From: Chloroflexota bacterium
GTDB taxonomy: Bacteria > Chloroflexota > Limnocylindria > Limnocylindrales > CSP1-4
Direction: 5' to 3'
Assembly (NCBI GenBank): GCA_005880805.1
Contig: VBFZ01000018.1
Location: 1-19,366, forward strand
DNA: 19,366 bases
Made by a program: the position numbers and the translations under genes. A model generated the notes under the pieces. The model saw nothing but the letters and a program-made list of their open reading frames with translations, ran no database searches and was not told the origin of the DNA. Every line of letters starts with the position of its first letter. The first letter of the stretch is position 1. This document shows, piece after piece, positions 7,051 to 14,792 of this stretch.

Positions 7051-8457
7051 TCAACGACCCTCCGCCTTGAGCATTGCCGGAATGGTTTTGAGAATGAGAC
7101 GCAGGTCCAGCCAGAGCGACCAGTGGTCGATGTACTGGAGGTCGAGCTCGACCCAGCGGTCGAAGTTGGGCTCACGACGCCCGACGATCTGCCAGAGCCC
7201 GGTGATGCCCGGCTTCATCGACAGCCGGCGGCGATGCCAGGGGTCGTAGCCCGCTACGTCGTCAAATGGATGCGGACGCGGGCCGACGAGGCTCATCTCG
7301 CCCCGCAGCACGTTCCACAGCTGGGGCAGCTCGTCGACGCTCGTCCTGCGCAGGAAGCGGCCGATGCGCGTGATGCGCGGATCGTTCGTCAGCTTGAATG
7401 ACGCCTTGCCCGAGATCTCGTTCTGTGAGCGGAGCGCGGCGCGCAGGGCGTCTGCTTCACGAACCATCGTCCGGAACTTCACGACTCTGAACCGCCGGCC
7501 GTTCATGCCCGCCCGCGGCTGACGGAAGATGACCGGCCGCCCGTCCGTCATGAAGATGCCGAGGGCGGCGACCGCGAAAAGCGGGCTCAGCAGGACCAGT
7601 CCGACGGCCGCACCGACGATGTCGAAGAGGCGCTTGGCAGCCAGTGGAAGGACCTGATCGGGCCCGGATACCGCGGAGAGGACCGGTGTCCCCTCCAGGT
7701 CCTCGACCCGGCTGACGGACAGGATCTGGTCCGGCAGCTCGATCGGAATCCGAATCGTCTTGCCCTCGTCGGCGCACAACCGGAAGATCGCCTCGACCCG
7801 GTCGCGCTCCTCGAACGGCAGGCAGATGGCGACTTCATCGATGACCCGCTCGTGGAGGAGTGCGGGGAGCTCTTCGATGGATCCGAGATAGGGTCGAGCG
7901 AGCACATCCGGTGCCGGATCGGGGCCGAGGAAGCCTTCCACGCGGAGGCCGAGGTCCCACCGCTCGGTGAGCTTCCGTTCGAAATCCTGGGCACGACGGC
8001 CCGTCCCGACCACCAGCACCGAGCGAAGGTTCCGCCCCTGCCGGGTGGACTCCCGAAAGAGCCAGCGGACCCCTGCGCGCGACACGATCGTGACGCCGGC
8101 CTGGAGCGGGAAGATGACCAGGATGCTGAAGCGGCTGACGTCGGGAAGCCGGACGAAGAACAGAGCCGCCAGGGTGATGAACGCGAGCTCGACGGTTGCC
8201 TGCACAACGCCTCGGGCCTCGCTCCAGATCGACCACCGGGCCCCGGCGCGGTACAGCCCGTTGGCCGCCAGGAGGAGCACCCACGTGAGGACGTACTCAG
8301 CGATGAACAGGCCGGGGGCGGGCAGGGCCTTGTTCACGACCTCGACCCAGTCCGCGCCGAAACGGACAGCAAACACGGTCATCAGCACCGCGAGAGCCAG
8401 CACGGAATCGAGCGCCATTAAGGCGAACCGGAGACTGATCTCGTGGCGCCGGATCAT
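7051..8457 (-). CDS. undecaprenyl-phosphate sugar phosphotransferase (WbaP/WcaJ type)
   Basis: This 468-residue membrane enzyme starts repeat-unit assembly by moving a sugar-1-phosphate from a UDP-sugar to undecaprenyl phosphate. It has about four N-terminal membrane helices, then a CoA-binding-like Rossmann domain (SVLVVGTGRRAQDF, roughly residues 150-270). A re-entrant helix (KRLFDIVGAAVGLVLL) leads into the catalytic bacterial sugar transferase domain with KFRTM, RRTSVDELPQLWNVL (Asp375-Glu376), SLVGPRP and KPGITGLWQI. ATG 8457 is preferred over GTG 8475 because AGGGGA stands seven bases before it while the GTG has no ribosome site. It is first in the minus-strand operon and ends where the UDP-glucose dehydrogenase begins. 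Glucose and galactose are both plausible first sugars. Confidence 0.93.
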   Translation of the reverse strand: MIRRHEISLRFALMALDSVLALAVLMTVFAVRFGADWVEVVNKALPAPGLFIAEYVLTWVLLLAANGLYRAGARWSIWSEARGVVQATVELAFITLAALFFVRLPDVSRFSILVIFPLQAGVTIVSRAGVRWLFRESTRQGRNLRSVLVVGTGRRAQDFERKLTERWDLGLRVEGFLGPDPAPDVLARPYLGSIEELPALLHERVIDEVAICLPFEERDRVEAIFRLCADEGKTIRIPIELPDQILSVSRVEDLEGTPVLSAVSGPDQVLPLAAKRLFDIVGAAVGLVLLSPLFAVAALGIFMTDGRPVIFRQPRAGMNGRRFRVVKFRTMVREADALRAALRSQNEISGKASFKLTNDPRITRIGRFLRRTSVDELPQLWNVLRGEMSLVGPRPHPFDDVAGYDPWHRRRLSMKPGITGLWQIVGRREPNFDRWVELDLQYIDHWSLWLDLRLILKTIPAMLKAEGR

Positions 8458-8746
8458 GCTTTTGTCCCCTGCCACGCGCGCGGCGAGACAGCGCGCGCTC
8501 TACCCCGGCATGCGGGTTGCCGGTCCCCTTGATTCCTCCAGCCGTCGGGCCCCGTGCCCTCACCGGGAGTTGCGCCCCACTCCCCGGTGCACCCTGACCG
8601 CCGGCACGGGGAAAGTACCACAGCCGGGGCGATCCGCGTCTTGCAAAAGTCTGTCGGGTCGGCTGTCGGCTGCGCGCCTCAGGTCCCGCGCCGTGGCAAT
8701 CGTCGCTGGGCGGACCAGCCGCCCTCAGGACGAATTACGGCCGACC
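8458..8746. promoter_or_regulatory. intergenic region upstream of the phosphotransferase operon
   Basis: These 289 bp lie between the acetolactate synthase stop and the phosphotransferase start, both on the minus strand. I see no gene. On the minus strand TTGCAA is followed about 21-24 bp later by GTGGTACTTT, a poor promoter by spacing. A long nested inverted repeat (8550-8611) sits downstream of that and 93 bp before the ATG. GTGGTACTTT resembles GTAGTACTCT in the GME upstream region (10567-10576) at eight of ten positions. Confidence 0.4.
8550..8611 (-). promoter_or_regulatory. long nested hairpin in the leader of the phosphotransferase operon
   Basis: The outer arms CCCCGTGCC (8550-8558) and GGCACGGGG (8603-8611) are a perfect 9-bp inverted repeat. 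Inside them, CACCGGGAGT (8561-8570) pairs with ACTCCCCGGTG (8579-8589) over 10 bp with one bulged base and an 8-nt loop. Transcribed leftward, this would be a stable two-tier RNA element about 93 nt before the start codon. No T tract follows it in that direction, so a simple U-tailed terminator is unlikely. A structured leader, a tail-less terminator for the acetolactate synthase transcript, or a protein-binding dyad are all possible. Confidence 0.5.
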
Positions 8747-8760
8747 TCAGGACGAGGTCG
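8723..8760. repeat. 11-bp direct repeat and 7-bp dyad over the acetolactate synthase stop
   Basis: CCTCAGGACGA occurs at 8723-8733 and 8745-8755, 22 bp apart, so the coding end including the TGA is duplicated just beyond the stop. The second copy lies inside a perfect inverted repeat, CGACCTC (8742-8748) with GAGGTCG (8754-8760) and a five-base loop. It looks like a small tandem duplication; no T tract marks it as a terminator. Confidence 0.45.
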
Positions 8761-10516
8761 AGAGGGCTCCCAGGCGTTCGGTCAGCCGCAGGTTCTCGCG
8801 ATAGTCGATGGGCACCTCGACCAGCGACGGTCCATCGTGCTGGAGGGCGCGCATCAGGGTTGGATAAAGCGCGTCGGAGGACCCCGCGCGAAACCCGGCG
8901 ATCCCGAAGCTCTGCGCGTAGGCGACGAAGTCCGGGTTGCCGAACTCCACGGCGAACGGGCGCCCGAACTCGTTGCGTTGCTTCCAGTCGATCAGGCCAT
9001 AGCCGTCGTCACGCCACACGACGACCGTGACGTTCGCACCGATCCGGGTAGCGGTCTCGAGCTCCTGTGAGTTCATCAGGAAGCCACCGTCGCCGCACAG
9101 GGCCACGACCTTCCGGTCCGGGTGCACGAGCTTGGCCGCGATCGCGCCCGGGAGCGAAATGCCCATGGAAGCGAACCCATTCGAGATGATGACGGTGTTG
9201 GGCTCATAGGCCTGGAACAGGCGGGCGACCCACACCTTGTGGGCGCCCACGTCCGAGACGACGATGTCGGACGGGCCCAGGGCGCGCCGCAGGTCGGCGA
9301 TCGCACGCTGCGGCTTGATCGGCCAGCCGTCGTGTGCCTCGAAGGCCCGCAGGTCATCGAGCAGGGCGGTCCGGAGATCGGCGTGGACCAGGATCTCCCG
9401 GGACTCGTGACGCGCGGTTGCGTCGCGACCGCCGATCCCCAGCGGCAAGAGGGCGTCCAGCAGTCGGCGCAGTGTCCCATCGATGTCGCCCACGAGCTCG
9501 ATCTCGGGCTGGTACAGCGCGTCCACCTCGGCCGGTTGCGTGTCGATGTGCACGATTCGCTTCCGGCCGTCCGGGTTCCAGCGGGCAGGCGCGTATTCGA
9601 CCAGGTCGTAGCCCACGCTCATCACGAGATCGGCGCGGTCGAAGCCCGACAGGACATGGTCCCGCGCCTGCAGCCCGACCGCCATGAGCGACAGATGGCT
9701 CCGGTCATCGATCGCGCCCTTGCCCATGAACGTGACCGCGACCGGGATGTGCAGGCCGCGCGCGAGCGCTCGCAGCTCCTCTGACGCGTGTCGTCGGAGA
9801 ACGCCATTGCCGGCCAGGATCAGCGGTCGTTCGGACGAAGCCAGCAGGCGCGCAGCGTGCTGGATTGCCTCGTCGGTGGGCTCGGGGAAGTAGGTCTGGT
9901 GCGGTGCCAGCGGCTGGACGGCGTCGCCGGACTCCGGTGGCATGGCGGCGAGGTTTTCGGGCAGCTCGATGTGGGTCGGGCCGGGCTTCTCGAGCGCCGC
10001 GACCCGGAACGCCTTGCGGACGATCTCGGGCACCGCGTCGATCCGCTGCACCCGTGTGTTCCACTTGGTGACCGGCTCGAACATGCGGACGATATCCACG
10101 AGCTGGTGAGCTTCCTTATGCAGCTTGTCCGAGCCGACCTGCCCGGTGATCGCGACCATGGGTGCGCGGTCCAGGTAGGCGTCCGCGATACCCGTCACCA
10201 GGTTCGTGGCGCCCGGACCGAGGGTTGCCAGCGCCACGGCGCTGCGGCCCGTCAGCCGGCCGTGGACGTCGGCCATGAACGCCGCGCCCTGTTCGTGTCG
10301 GGTCGTGACGTGCCGGACCCGGTCCTCGTGCGACAGCGCCTCGAGAATGTCGAGCGTCTCCTCGCCCGGGACGGAGAACACGTACTCGCAGCCCTCGGCC
10401 ACGAGGCATTCCACGAGCAGGCTCGCGGCGGTTCGAGCTGGGCGCTCGGCGGTTGCCATTTCGAACGCGATGGTACCGGCACGCGACACCCGCCCCGGGG
10501 CTTCCGCAGGGGACAT
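8747..10516 (-). CDS. acetolactate synthase, AlsS-like (TPP-dependent)
   Basis: This thiamine-diphosphate enzyme is predicted to condense two pyruvates to acetolactate. It shows the three-domain layout: N-terminal Pyr domain with catalytic Glu75 in TTRHEQGAAF, central domain with SVGYDLVEYAP, and C-terminal PP domain with GDGGFLMNSQELETA (Asp476) as the Mg-TPP motif. From memory, DVGAHKVWVARLFQAYEP and VEFGNPDFVAYAQSFG resemble the catabolic Bacillus AlsS more than anabolic IlvB. No regulatory small subunit or acetolactate decarboxylase is adjacent. ATG 10516 has AGGA five bases upstream and gives 589 residues; ATG 10459 (MATAERPARTAASLL) matches family N-termini better but lacks a ribosome site. 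It is divergent from the GME gene. Its presence in a polysaccharide locus is odd, and other pyruvate- or oxoacid-using TPP reactions cannot be excluded. Confidence 0.88.
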   Translation of the reverse strand: MSPAEAPGRVSRAGTIAFEMATAERPARTAASLLVECLVAEGCEYVFSVPGEETLDILEALSHEDRVRHVTTRHEQGAAFMADVHGRLTGRSAVALATLGPGATNLVTGIADAYLDRAPMVAITGQVGSDKLHKEAHQLVDIVRMFEPVTKWNTRVQRIDAVPEIVRKAFRVAALEKPGPTHIELPENLAAMPPESGDAVQPLAPHQTYFPEPTDEAIQHAARLLASSERPLILAGNGVLRRHASEELRALARGLHIPVAVTFMGKGAIDDRSHLSLMAVGLQARDHVLSGFDRADLVMSVGYDLVEYAPARWNPDGRKRIVHIDTQPAEVDALYQPEIELVGDIDGTLRRLLDALLPLGIGGRDATARHESREILVHADLRTALLDDLRAFEAHDGWPIKPQRAIADLRRALGPSDIVVSDVGAHKVWVARLFQAYEPNTVIISNGFASMGISLPGAIAAKLVHPDRKVVALCGDGGFLMNSQELETATRIGANVTVVVWRDDGYGLIDWKQRNEFGRPFAVEFGNPDFVAYAQSFGIAGFRAGSSDALYPTLMRALQHDGPSLVEVPIDYRENLRLTERLGALSTSS

Positions 10517-10563
10517 CCAGTTCCTGTGACCGGGCCTTCGGCAAGTCCGGAGGAGAACGCCCG

Positions 10564-10575
10564 GACGTAGTACTC
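10564..10575. promoter_or_regulatory. shared 12-bp motif, copy 2
   Basis: GACGTAGTACTC is the exact reverse complement of the motif at 322-333. It lies 47 bp before the acetolactate synthase ATG (10516) and 139 bp before the GME ATG (10715). Its AGTACT core is palindromic, so it could serve either divergent gene. No well-spaced -35/-10 pair could be set around it. The only other promoter-like element seen in this gap is a TTGACC hexamer on the minus strand (10617-10612). Confidence 0.3.
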
Positions 10576-10654
10576 TCGTGGCCTCTCGGACCGCCCGCCG
10601 TGCGGAGGGTGGGTCAATTTCTCGGTTTCTCTACAGGGGATCGGCGGGGACGCA

Positions 10655-10682
10655 GGAGGTTGTCGCGGGTGCGACGGCCTCC
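10655..10682 (+). promoter_or_regulatory. 12-bp leader hairpin with downstream T run, upstream of the GME gene
   Basis: As RNA, bases 10655-10666 pair with 10671-10682 over twelve continuous pairs, closing a GGGU tetraloop. Ten are Watson-Crick and two (10660-10677, 10661-10676) are G-U wobbles. Seven bases after the stem comes TTTT (10690-10693), and the ribosome site GGAG (10703-10706) follows. No plus-strand gene ends upstream, so this is not a terminator for a preceding gene. It resembles an attenuator or a translation-controlling stem in the GME operon leader. The T run is short and displaced, so termination would be weak. Confidence 0.5.
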
Positions 10683-10714
10683 AGTTCGGTTTTACGCGTC
10701 GGGGAGCAGCCACC

Positions 10715-11806
10715 ATGAGCCGCGGCTTGCCCGCGGCCCGCAACCACGGAGACAGCGCGATGACGAAGGAGGTCGAGGTGAGTGGCTCGGTCGGCCTGAG
10801 TGGGCCGGTGGTCGTCACCGGCGCCGGCGGTTTCATCGGAGGCCACCTCGTCGCGGACCTCCTGCGTCAAGGCCAGAAGGTTCGGGCGGTCGATGTCAAG
10901 CCCTTCGACGACTGGTACCAGCGCTTCGACGGCGCCGAGAACCAGCGCCTTGACCTGGCCCTCCGCGAAGCCGCCGAGCAGGCGGTCGACGGCGCGCGGG
11001 TCGTCTACAACCTCGCCGCCGACATGGGCGGGATGGGCTTCATCGAGACGCACAAGGCCGACTGCATGCTCTCGGTCCTGATCAACACGCACCTGTTGAT
11101 GGCCGCCCGCGAGGCCGGCGTCAAGCGCTATTTCTATGCCTCGTCGGCATGTGTCTACGCCGCGGACAAGCAGACCGATGCGGACGTCGTTCCACTCCGC
11201 GAAAGCGACGCATACCCCGCGATGCCCGAGGATGGCTACGGGTGGGAGAAGCTCTTCAGCGAGCGGATGGCCCGCCACTTCCGGGAGGACTTCGGCCTGG
11301 TCACGCGCGTCGCCCGCTACCACAACGTCTACGGACCGCACGGGACGTGGGAAGGCGGACGCGAGAAGGCACCAGCCGCAATCTGCCGCAAGGTGATCGA
11401 GGCGAAGCTGTCGGGCAACGACGAGATCGAGATCTGGGGCGACGGCGAGCAGACCCGAAGCTTCATGTACATCGACGACTGCCTCGTCGGCACCGAGCTC
11501 ATCCTCGCGAGCGACATCGAGGAGCCGATCAATCTCGGTAGCGACGAGCTCGTGACGATCAACCAGCTCGTGAGTATCGTCGAGGCGATCGCCGGGGTGC
11601 GGCTTCGGAGGCGCTACAAGCTGGACGCGCCGAAAGGGGTCCGCGGCCGAAACAGCGACAACACGCTTATCAAGGCACTCCTGGACTGGGAGCCAGGCAT
11701 CCGCCTCGCCGAGGGCCTCGAGCCCACCTATCGCTGGATCTACGACCAGATCGTCGGCGGACAGCATCAGAGCCCCGAGCGACCCCGGACGTGGAGCGCG
11801 GCGTAG
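10715..11806 (+). CDS. GDP-mannose 3,5-epimerase-like enzyme
   Basis: This 363-residue extended short-chain dehydrogenase closely resembles plant GDP-mannose 3'',5''-epimerase, which makes GDP-L-galactose (and some GDP-L-gulose) from GDP-D-mannose. The NAD site is GAGGFIGGH. Hallmark segments are NLAADMGGMGFIETH, YFYASSACVY, YHNVYGPHGTW, GGREKAPAA, WGDGEQTRSF and GVRGRNSDN. The expected active-site residues are all present: Cys146, Tyr175, Lys179 and Lys218, each one position beyond the Arabidopsis numbering as I recall it. Two starts have equal support: ATG 10715 and ATG 10760, each with GGAG eight bases upstream; the second would drop 15 residues. It leads a plus-strand operon of four genes and is preceded by a strong leader hairpin. 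Other epimerases are less likely given the RGRNSDN and MGGMGF motifs. Confidence 0.9.
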   Translation: MSRGLPAARNHGDSAMTKEVEVSGSVGLSGPVVVTGAGGFIGGHLVADLLRQGQKVRAVDVKPFDDWYQRFDGAENQRLDLALREAAEQAVDGARVVYNLAADMGGMGFIETHKADCMLSVLINTHLLMAAREAGVKRYFYASSACVYAADKQTDADVVPLRESDAYPAMPEDGYGWEKLFSERMARHFREDFGLVTRVARYHNVYGPHGTWEGGREKAPAAICRKVIEAKLSGNDEIEIWGDGEQTRSFMYIDDCLVGTELILASDIEEPINLGSDELVTINQLVSIVEAIAGVRLRRRYKLDAPKGVRGRNSDNTLIKALLDWEPGIRLAEGLEPTYRWIYDQIVGGQHQSPERPRTWSAA

Positions 11807-11835
11807 CAGCGAGCCGCGAGGTAGGGGCTGAACCC

Positions 11836-13260
11836 GTGGTCGACGTGCCGGCCGCGGGCGAGCTGGCCAGAGGCCGCGATGACTCGGAGGATGCCGCGGC
11901 CGCGGCGGCCGCTACCCGCGAGCTCGCGGAGGAGTGGTGGGAGGGTCCCGATCCGAGGGTTCGAGCGTGGCAGGCCTTCTTCCCTGGCAACGCCTCCTAC
12001 GTCTCTCTGGAGCGGGCTGTCGCGCGAGCCGATCCACCCGGAGAGCCGAGTGTCCTCGTCGCATGGGGCAATGCCGAGGTGCCACTCCCCGATCTCGATG
12101 GCTGGGATGGCCTGGTCGTCACGCGGCGCGCGTTTCCTTCGACGGCTCACCTGCGGGCAGCGGGCTTTTCCTGGGTCCGCGGCTTCGTGGTGCTGCCCGG
12201 CCTGGCCGACCCGCGCTGGTACCTGCCCGTTGGCGACACCCGCGTGACGGCCGCTGCGCTGTCCCTCTACACGCCTTACCGAACGGCTGCTCGCGTACGG
12301 AAAGGCGCTCTTCAGGCGGCGGTCCGCCTCGGAGCGACGAGGTTCCTCGGCGACAGGGTCCTGCTCGCCCAACGGAGCATGCCCGCCCTCACGCAGACGG
12401 CCGCCCAGCTGTTCCACGGTGAGGGCCCTCGCGTCATCCTGACTGCCGGCCGTCGCGAACGAGCATTCAAGCTGTCGGCGGGCATCCTGACACGGGACGC
12501 CCGGCTCCGGGCAATCGCGCGCATCTGCCGAGCCGGAGAGCCGCGCCAGGCACTCATCGCCGGCGAGGCCGCGATGCTCCGGCATCTCAACGGCAGGCAC
12601 CCGAGCAACGGCCCGGCCCCGCGACTGCTGTTCGAGGGAGTCCGGGGCGACCTGTACCTGACCGTCCAGGGCGCGATCGCCGGCCGGCCCGGACCGCGCA
12701 ACATGACCAACGTTCACCGCACCTTCCTCGAGCGTCTGCAGGAGGGCGCCCCGCGTCCGGCCAGCGAGTCGGAGCTGGTCCGCCAGCTTCACGTCCGCGC
12801 CGATCGGTGGTTCCCGGAGGACGCCGTCGTCCAGCGGTTGCTCGCAGAGCTCGACCGCGAGCTCGCGCACCAGGTTCTCCCGTCGGTGGCCGTTCACGGC
12901 GATTTCGCGCCGTGGAACGTCCGCATCGAGCAGGGGACGCTGCACGCCTTCGACTGGGAGTACGGCGTCGTCGACGGCCTGCCGCACCTCGACGCATTGC
13001 ACCACGAGATCCAGGTCGGGCGGCTGCTCGATCGATGGTCGAACGACCGCATGACGGCCGAGCTGCGGCGCTTGGCCGCCCGCGATCTTGGCCCCGGGCC
13101 CGACGCGGGCCTGGCGATCGCGCGCCTGTACCTTGCCGATCGAGCCCTGCGCATGGCGGAGGAGACGGGCGATTCCCAGGAGCCCGACGCGCGCAGATAC
13201 ATCGAGCTGTGGGCCCGGCTGGAGGGCGACGGCCCCGGGGCGCACGCGACGCCGACGTGA
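11836..13260 (+). CDS. aminoglycoside-phosphotransferase-fold kinase, substrate unknown
   Basis: The C-terminal half of this 474-residue protein carries the APH/choline-kinase catalytic core: Brenner motif VHGDFAPWN (His354, Asp356, Asn361) and the metal-binding Asp373 in AFDWEYG. The nucleotide-lobe Glu is probably in GEAAMLRHL. The first 200 residues form an extra N-terminal region without a motif I recognise, containing WYLPVGDTRVTAAALSLYTPYR. GTG 11836 is chosen because AGGGG lies eight bases upstream; the frame opens at GTG 11791, inside the GME gene, without a ribosome site. It sits 29 bp after GME and its TGA overlaps the start of the polymerase gene, so co-expression is very likely. 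Phosphorylation of a sugar, lipid-linked intermediate or polymer are options; antibiotic resistance is unlikely from context. Confidence 0.8.
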   Translation: MVDVPAAGELARGRDDSEDAAAAAAATRELAEEWWEGPDPRVRAWQAFFPGNASYVSLERAVARADPPGEPSVLVAWGNAEVPLPDLDGWDGLVVTRRAFPSTAHLRAAGFSWVRGFVVLPGLADPRWYLPVGDTRVTAAALSLYTPYRTAARVRKGALQAAVRLGATRFLGDRVLLAQRSMPALTQTAAQLFHGEGPRVILTAGRRERAFKLSAGILTRDARLRAIARICRAGEPRQALIAGEAAMLRHLNGRHPSNGPAPRLLFEGVRGDLYLTVQGAIAGRPGPRNMTNVHRTFLERLQEGAPRPASESELVRQLHVRADRWFPEDAVVQRLLAELDRELAHQVLPSVAVHGDFAPWNVRIEQGTLHAFDWEYGVVDGLPHLDALHHEIQVGRLLDRWSNDRMTAELRRLAARDLGPGPDAGLAIARLYLADRALRMAEETGDSQEPDARRYIELWARLEGDGPGAHATPT

Positions 13261-14792
13261 TCGCGCGCGTAACGGGCCGCCTCGGAGCGCGGGGGTCCGG
13301 CGTCGGGGCGCGGGAATCGATCTCGGAGCGGGGCTGGGTCGTGCCCGCCGCGTTCGTGCTGCTGGCTGCGGTCGAGGGCGCGGCCGTGGCCTACGTGCCG
13401 GCCGTCGGCATCGGGCTCGCCGCGGGCACCTTCGTCATGGCGGCCGTCGTCGCCAGCGACCAGCCGGCGTCCAGGCTGTTCCTGGGATTGCTGCTCGCCC
13501 TGCTGACCGGCTACATGTTCCTCGGCCGCGGCCTGGCGCACGTGGGCGTCGGGCCCGCGTACGTGGGTGACGTCGTTCTCGTGGCCGCTGTCCTGGTCCT
13601 GGTTTTCGCGTTGGCAAGGCCGGCCCGCTTCGATGTGCTGCACGGGCTGCTGATCGTCTACATCCTGCTAGGTGCGGCGCTGACGGTTCCCTACCTGGGC
13701 GCGTACGGGCTTGACGCATTGCGTGACGGCGTCACGTGGATCTACGCGCTGTTCGCGATTGCCGTTTCCGTGATCGTGCTTCCCGCTCATTTCGAGCGAA
13801 TCACGGCGTGGTACCGCCGGATCCTTCCGCTCTTCCTGCTGTGGGTCCCGCTAGCCTACTACCTCGACCAGATCGGGACCCCGGCGCTGCCGGGCTCGGA
13901 CGTATCGGCGGTGGTGTTCAAGGGCGGCGACATCGGCGTCCATCTGGCAGGCGTGGCCGCGTTCATCCTCCTGGGCCTGGCGACCACCCCTGGAGCTGGC
14001 GGGAACCTGCGGCAGGCACTCCTGTGGGTGCTCTGGCTCGTCGACGTGGCCGTGGCCGGTGCAGTCAATCGCGGCGGCCTGCTCGCCGCGTCCATCGCGC
14101 TGGTGGCCGTGATCTTCGGCCGGTCGTCGCAGCGCCTGATGGTCCTCGTGCTCGTCGGCTTCAGCCTCCTGATGGGCGCCGCACTCATCAACCCGACGGT
14201 CGACACGGCGGCGAAGCGCGACATCTCACTCGGCCAGATCGTGGACAACGTCGGAAGCATCTTCAGCTCCAGCGTCGGGCCTGACAGCCTGCAGGGCAGC
14301 AAGGAGTTCCGGCTGAACTGGTGGGGTGCGATCGTCGACTACACGGTGAATGGCCCCTACTTCTGGACGGGCAAGGGATTCGGGATCAACCTCGCGGACT
14401 CCGACGGCTTCCAGACCGACGGCACCCTTCGTGCGCCGCACAACTCGCACATGACGATCCTCGCACGCGAGGGCGTCCCCGGCCTGATCCTCTGGCTCGC
14501 GCTGCAGGCCATTTTCGGGTGGCGGCTGCTGCGGGCGGGCTATCGGGCACTCTCGGACGGTCGGATTTTCCTGGTGCAGATGATCGGCTGGCTGTTCGTG
14601 TACTGGCTCGCCGCCCTGGTCAACATGTCCTTCGACGTGTACCTCGAGAGCCCACAGGGCGGGGTCTGGTTCTGGGTCACATTCGGCCTCGGGATCGCCG
14701 CGATCGGCGCGGAGGTGGCCAGCCGACCCTCGGAGGTCGCCCGGCGCGTTCCGACGCAGGCCGGGGCACAGGCGCAGACCAGTGGAGCCTGA
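13257..14792 (+). CDS. Wzy/O-antigen-ligase-type polysaccharide polymerase
   Basis: This 511-residue protein has ten or more hydrophobic helices and the Wzy/WaaL-family periplasmic signature RAPHNSHMTILAREGVPGL (Pro394, His395, Asn396, His398). A loop before it contains the NWWGAIVDYTVNGPYFWTGKGFG segment typical of the family. These enzymes join undecaprenyl-PP-linked repeat units on the outer face of the membrane. The proposed GTG start at 13257 overlaps the kinase TGA as GTGA; there is no clear ribosome site, so coupled translation is likely. About 28 polar residues precede the first helix (VVPAAFVLLAAVEGAA). Polymerase is favoured over ligase because a Wzz partner and several glycosyltransferases are nearby and no lipid A genes are seen. 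Confidence 0.88.
   Translation: MIARVTGRLGARGSGVGARESISERGWVVPAAFVLLAAVEGAAVAYVPAVGIGLAAGTFVMAAVVASDQPASRLFLGLLLALLTGYMFLGRGLAHVGVGPAYVGDVVLVAAVLVLVFALARPARFDVLHGLLIVYILLGAALTVPYLGAYGLDALRDGVTWIYALFAIAVSVIVLPAHFERITAWYRRILPLFLLWVPLAYYLDQIGTPALPGSDVSAVVFKGGDIGVHLAGVAAFILLGLATTPGAGGNLRQALLWVLWLVDVAVAGAVNRGGLLAASIALVAVIFGRSSQRLMVLVLVGFSLLMGAALINPTVDTAAKRDISLGQIVDNVGSIFSSSVGPDSLQGSKEFRLNWWGAIVDYTVNGPYFWTGKGFGINLADSDGFQTDGTLRAPHNSHMTILAREGVPGLILWLALQAIFGWRLLRAGYRALSDGRIFLVQMIGWLFVYWLAALVNMSFDVYLESPQGGVWFWVTFGLGIAAIGAEVASRPSEVARRVPTQAGAQAQTSGA

Noticed and set aside
8458..8746. Known riboswitch classes in the phosphotransferase leader, such as a cyclic-di-GMP riboswitch.
   Set aside because: I could not find the conserved core bases of any class I know; only the nested stems are supported.
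11791..11835. Earlier GTG start for the kinase, overlapping the end of GME.
   Set aside because: It has no ribosome site, while GTG 11836 has AGGGG at ideal spacing.
12807..13256. Upstream extension of the polymerase frame for 150 codons.
   Set aside because: It overlaps the catalytic half of the kinase gene and reads as Arg-rich shadow; the membrane protein begins naturally at the GTGA junction.
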